Part shown: positions 6,614 to 9,580 of the stretch, piece after piece
Layout of the letters: every line of letters begins with the position of its first letter
Numbering within the stretch: position 1 is the first letter of the stretch
Source of the DNA: Bacteroidia bacterium
GTDB taxonomy: Bacteria > Bacteroidota > Bacteroidia > Cytophagales > Cyclobacteriaceae
NCBI GenBank assembly: GCA_012031955.1
Contig: JAAURZ010000048.1
Span: 1-9,580, forward strand
Direction: 5' to 3'
DNA: 9,580 bases
Notes under the pieces: generated by a model
Told to the model about the DNA's origin: nothing
What the model saw: only the letters and a program-made list of their open reading frames with translations
The model's database searches: none
Program-made: the position numbers and the translations under genes

Positions 6614-7898
6614 GGCGATTCACGCTACTTTGCATGCGGTCGTGTATCTTTTTCAGCCACTTGTTGTCGAGCGCCAGAATGTAAATAAACACCGGAAGGA
6701 AACCGGTTCGATAACGATTGAGTGTGCCGAAATTCGGCGTTGACAGCGCGAGAAAAATACTGAGCACTACTACATAGCTAAATGCCGCCACAAGCACGAC
6801 TGACCACGCATTGACCGGTGGCAGGCGTCGCCATCGCCACACTGCGGTGGTGAACAACAGTGCCAGCAGCGTATTCTCTATAGCCGCCAGCACTTGTAGT
6901 GCATTTTGCGCTTCCCACACAAAGGGCCTGAACCAGGCCGACACCAAAGCCCACGGCGCATTGACAAGCATGCTGGCCCAGGTGGGTTCCAGGTGGCTGT
7001 ATTCGATGCGTTCGCCCGGCGACGAAAGTGCTTCGTAGGCCGCATAGTTCTCCACGATTACGTGCAGAAATCTTTCGACGTAAAAGTTAGGGCGGCTGAA
7101 ACTCACCGCCACGAGGGGTACGATAAATACCGCCAGCCACAGGGCCGTTGTCGCGAGCCACGTTTTTGGCTTCAGCCACGGCGAGAACACGAATCGGTGA
7201 AGCACACAGGTGATCATTGGTGCTGCTGCTGCTGCCAGGTAGTAGTACTTGAGCTGCCACAGCATCCATGCAGCCACCAGGCATGCCGGAATTTTCCACC
7301 AGCTCATCCGTCCACTGTTCCAGAAGTCAAGGAAAAACGCAAACAACATGTAGAGTGCGCCGAGGGCAAGCGTTTCCTTTATTAGGCCCGACGACCAGAA
7401 CACGACGGTTGGAAAGAACAGCACCGCCAATGCCGCCGCTGCGCGCGCAGCGGGGAAGAGCCTTGCAAGCACACGATAGAAGTACCAACTGCAAGCGAAT
7501 CCGAACAGCGAGAACAGCGACGCCATAAGCCAGTAGTTGCCGTTCATGACCAGTGCCGCGATGCTTGCCACTTTTACCATGAACACGGCGCGGGGTTGCA
7601 CACTGCTGATCGACTGCAAATAGCGAGTGGCGCTGGCATCGTCCCACAAAAAAGTGATATAGCCACTCACGTCCAGCCGTGCCAGGTCGGCCACGGCAAC
7701 GCTGTCGCTGTAGAAGTTCAGCGTGTCGCCAAGCGCATAGTGATATTTGTAGAGCGCGCCCAGGAGCAACCCGCCGGCAAGGCGCAGTATCAAGGCCGGC
7801 GGCAAGTACCACTTGTCGGTTGTGTCTTGCCGGCGCCAGGTTCTGACTAGCAGCCACGCAAGGAATGCGATAAGCATCCATGGAACAACCGCGTTCAT
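6603..7898 (-). CDS. Uncharacterised polytopic inner-membrane protein
   Basis: I chose ATG 7898-7896, which overlaps the TGA of the DUF2851 gene as ATGA and yields 431 residues starting MNAVVPWMLIAFLAWLL. The longer frame from 7937 only adds 13 polar residues. The protein is strongly hydrophobic, with roughly ten membrane segments, for example at about 4-20, 32-50, 105-119, 124-142, 150-168, 174-190, 204-230, 247-266, 336-353 and 365-386. Loops hold GDTLNFYSDS near 57-66, FFPTVVFWSSGLIKE near 161-175 and NFGTLNRYRTGFLP near 389-402. This general layout recalls GT-C glycosyltransferases and O-antigen/EpsG-like polymerases of Bacteroidota, but no family signature is conclusive, so I do not assign a function. 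Its coupling to DUF2851 and position upstream of a sugar acyltransferase make a surface-glycan role possible. Confidence 0.8.
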   Translation of the reverse strand: MNAVVPWMLIAFLAWLLVRTWRRQDTTDKWYLPPALILRLAGGLLLGALYKYHYALGDTLNFYSDSVAVADLARLDVSGYITFLWDDASATRYLQSISSVQPRAVFMVKVASIAALVMNGNYWLMASLFSLFGFACSWYFYRVLARLFPAARAAAALAVLFFPTVVFWSSGLIKETLALGALYMLFAFFLDFWNSGRMSWWKIPACLVAAWMLWQLKYYYLAAAAAPMITCVLHRFVFSPWLKPKTWLATTALWLAVFIVPLVAVSFSRPNFYVERFLHVIVENYAAYEALSSPGERIEYSHLEPTWASMLVNAPWALVSAWFRPFVWEAQNALQVLAAIENTLLALLFTTAVWRWRRLPPVNAWSVVLVAAFSYVVVLSIFLALSTPNFGTLNRYRTGFLPVFIYILALDNKWLKKIHDRMQSSVNRLVP

Positions 7899-8794
7899 GC
7901 AGAAACGGGTCTTACAAGTGAGGCGCCTATAATGCACTCAAGGCACCGCCGGCGCAGGCAGTAGTTGTTGAGCATGCCATTGAGACCCTGAGAGTCGAAC
8001 GCATTGGGTGTGGCGATACCGCACTGCGCCCACTGTTCTGTTATCGTGTTTTCTTCCGGAGGCAACTCGCGAAGGAAGCGCAGGGCCCGTTGTATGCGCG
8101 CCTCATCGTCGTTGTACTTCCCATACGCCACGAGCATGGGCACCACGGTGTTGATGATCACATTTTGAATGCTGGCGCGTCCCATGCACCCCGGTCGCTC
8201 GGTGGTGGGCTCGGCAAACCTGTAGTGCGAATGCCAATACTGGGTGGTGTCCGCATGAAACAAGGTTGCTATATCGTCGATGTGTTGTGCTTCCATTAAG
8301 CTGGCGAAGAGGTGTCGTTGCTTATGCAAGATAGAAGCAAACTGGGCGATGCGCAAGGTTGGAAAATTTGCAGGACGCAGCCGCAGAAAATGCCAGTGGC
8401 TGCGATGCAGTTGCCGCTTGTGCAGCGAAAACTTGCGTGCCAGCACCGTGTACTCGCGGTGCAACGTTCTGTGGTAGTCGTCGTGCAATGGTTCGTCGAG
8501 GAAACCGGCCTGGCCGAAGAGCAGGGCCTCCACCTGCAGCAGGGTGCTGGCGCTGCGCAGAAGAACCCGGTAGGGTGTCTCGGTGGCAAGGGTGTGGAAT
8601 GTTTCGCTGTTCACCTTGAATCCAAAATTACGCGCCAGCCAGCGGTAGCAAGTCTCCTCCCAGTCTTGGTGAACGCGCTGGAATGTTTGCATGATGTTAA
8701 TGACTTTCATCTCAAGGCGCTCCATCAGGGTGCGCTCTATCATGGCAAGTTTTGTAATGTCACGAACCTGAGGCAGCATGGCGCTGCATGGATA
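7895..8794 (-). CDS. DUF2851 family protein, C-terminal part; 5' half missing or replaced
   Basis: Recognisable sequence begins around YPCSAMLPQVRDITK and continues through MIERTLMERLEMK, HQDWEETCYRWLARNFGFKV, LLQVEALLFGQAGFLDE, HFLRLRPANFPTLRIAQFA, WHSHYRF and NVIINTVVPMLVAYGK. It ends with the cysteine-rich signature NNYCLRRRCLECIIGASL. These are classic for DUF2851, a Bacteroidota family of unknown function, usually about 420-430 residues. About 300 residues are present. The missing N-terminus should hold a GPDF segment and a W-G-x-V-E-I-H segment, but I find neither in any minus-strand frame upstream. The frame happens to stay open to ATG 9310, so a gene caller would report 471 residues, yet that extension (rich in Arg, Pro and Cys) looks non-native. 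An internal ATG at 8743 could start a short product. The stop TGA overlaps the membrane-protein ATG. Confidence 0.8.
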   Translation of the reverse strand, partial: YPCSAMLPQVRDITKLAMIERTLMERLEMKVINIMQTFQRVHQDWEETCYRWLARNFGFKVNSETFHTLATETPYRVLLRSASTLLQVEALLFGQAGFLDEPLHDDYHRTLHREYTVLARKFSLHKRQLHRSHWHFLRLRPANFPTLRIAQFASILHKQRHLFASLMEAQHIDDIATLFHADTTQYWHSHYRFAEPTTERPGCMGRASIQNVIINTVVPMLVAYGKYNDDEARIQRALRFLRELPPEENTITEQWAQCGIATPNAFDSQGLNGMLNNYCLRRRCLECIIGASLVRPVSA

Positions 8795-9580
8795 CCTATG
8801 AGGGAGGCTTGGCTGAGCCCGATACATCATTGCAGAGTATTTGCAGAACGTGCACTGGCAAGTATATGTGACTTGGAGGTGTTCAAGCTTGGGAGTCTGC
8901 CAAGCTGGTAACCCTTTGTCCGAGTGCGGACGATTATGGCCTAAGCTACGTTCGCAGGTCATTGGAACGGGTGGTTCGTTGTAGGGTTCTCCTCTGTGCT
9001 TGTTGGCAGGGCCTGGCCTTGATCTTGCCATTATGTTCTGTAGAACGGATAAGCCAGTCATACAAGGCGTGGATGGAGCCCAATGCCACAGTGAATCCCA
9101 AACCATGCCCCAGCACCGGCCAGTGCTGCAACGCTTCCGTCCAGGCCTACTTGCTCCTCTCACCTTCTGAATTGCAAGGAATTGCAAGTTCCGGAAGTAT
9201 TCGCTGACATTTAGTCTCGTCCCATGTTGCTCACATTTTCTCACATGCACCCCACATTCACGAGTGCATGGGCGTGCAAGGCAAATACTACGCTGGTCTA
9301 TACCAGCCATCTACTCTGCAAGAGATCCATGCTAAAACGGCTCAATCTTCGAGCAAAACATTCATGTATCGTTTTATGCCTCGGTTCTGACCTGGGATTG
9401 TGCGAAGTGCCCTCCGTCACTGGTTTATCCAGCCACGCAGCCTGCAGTGCTCAAACGTGTTCCACGTATAAGCTGCATCATTAGGTTTGCTACAACGCCC
9501 TTTGCAATCCATACTGAAACTTCCTGTATTCATAGCTATGCCTAGGTGAAGAACTAGCCAACTGCTGGATCATCATTGGG
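8795..9580. other. Unassigned region, possibly foreign, rearranged or chimeric
   Basis: I recognise no gene in these 786 bases. Four frames are open for 60-170 codons between about 8790 and 9480 on the two strands, but none resembles a protein family I know. One minus-strand frame (9131-8946) has a hydrophobic LGHGLGFTVALGSIHALYDW stretch; a plus-strand frame (9224-9484) is Cys- and Ser-rich. From 9311 to 9580 the minus strand is full of stops. Small structures are present: a hairpin of CATGCAC (9244-9250) with GTGCATG (9264-9270), and the palindrome CATAGCTATG at 9531-9540. No tRNA, rRNA, terminal inverted repeats or transposase is visible. Confidence 0.5.
9169..9188. repeat. Two perfect tandem copies of a 10-base unit
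   Basis: GAATTGCAAG occurs twice head to tail at 9169-9178 and 9179-9188. It could be a slippage product or a short duplication. It lies in the unassigned region and has no evident function. Confidence 0.5.

Noticed and set aside
7895..9310. 471-residue protein as a single native gene
   Set aside because: Only the C-terminal 300 residues fit DUF2851; the upstream extension is unlike the family's N-terminus.
8795..9580. Insertion sequence or other mobile element
   Set aside because: No transposase motif, terminal inverted repeats or target-site duplication could be seen; a single 10-base tandem repeat is not enough.
1..9580. CRISPR arrays, tRNA or rRNA genes
   Set aside because: No regularly spaced repeats, no tRNA T-loop/anticodon pattern and no rRNA-like sequence were seen on either strand.

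Overview
The window looks like the chromosome of a Bacteroidota member, most likely of the order Cytophagales. Evidence: a DUF2851 protein (a family I know only from Bacteroidota), a TAnnTTTG-type promoter, no clear Shine-Dalgarno sites, signal peptides ending just before Gln or Trp, and a RLAN/RimK protein. The species cannot be named from sequence alone.

Left part, minus strand (1-2831): a tight operon read right to left. It encodes a papain/C39-like cysteine peptidase, an RLAN-domain/RimK-type ATP-grasp amide ligase and a GCS2-type carboxylate-amine ligase that runs off the window. The genes are 17 and 0 bp apart. Families like these were grouped by comparative genomics as candidate makers or modifiers of unknown peptides, so this is the most interesting system here. 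The peptidase and the RLAN/RimK gene are both frameshifted in the sequence as given.

Middle, plus strand (3020-5050): a secreted S1/P1-type zinc nuclease and a secreted YdjC/ChbG-like carbohydrate deacetylase, each with one single-base frameshift. Between them lie two hairpins, one of which forms an intrinsic terminator on the minus strand with no annotated minus-strand gene upstream of it.

Right part, minus strand (5051-8794): a DUF2851 protein whose 5' half is not recognisable, an uncharacterised polytopic membrane protein coupled to it by an ATGA overlap, a PglD/NeuD-like hexapeptide acyltransferase with its own likely promoter, and a nucleoside phosphorylase. The phosphorylase stop codon abuts the stop codon of the convergent deacetylase gene.

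The last ~790 bases (8795-9580) hold no gene I recognise and do not contain the expected DUF2851 N-terminus. They may be foreign, rearranged or a chimeric contig end.

The frameshifts at 1391, 2681-2760, 3134-3138 and 4641 can nearly all be repaired by adding one base. The flanking genes are intact. Uncorrected long-read deletions are the simplest explanation; real gene decay is the alternative.
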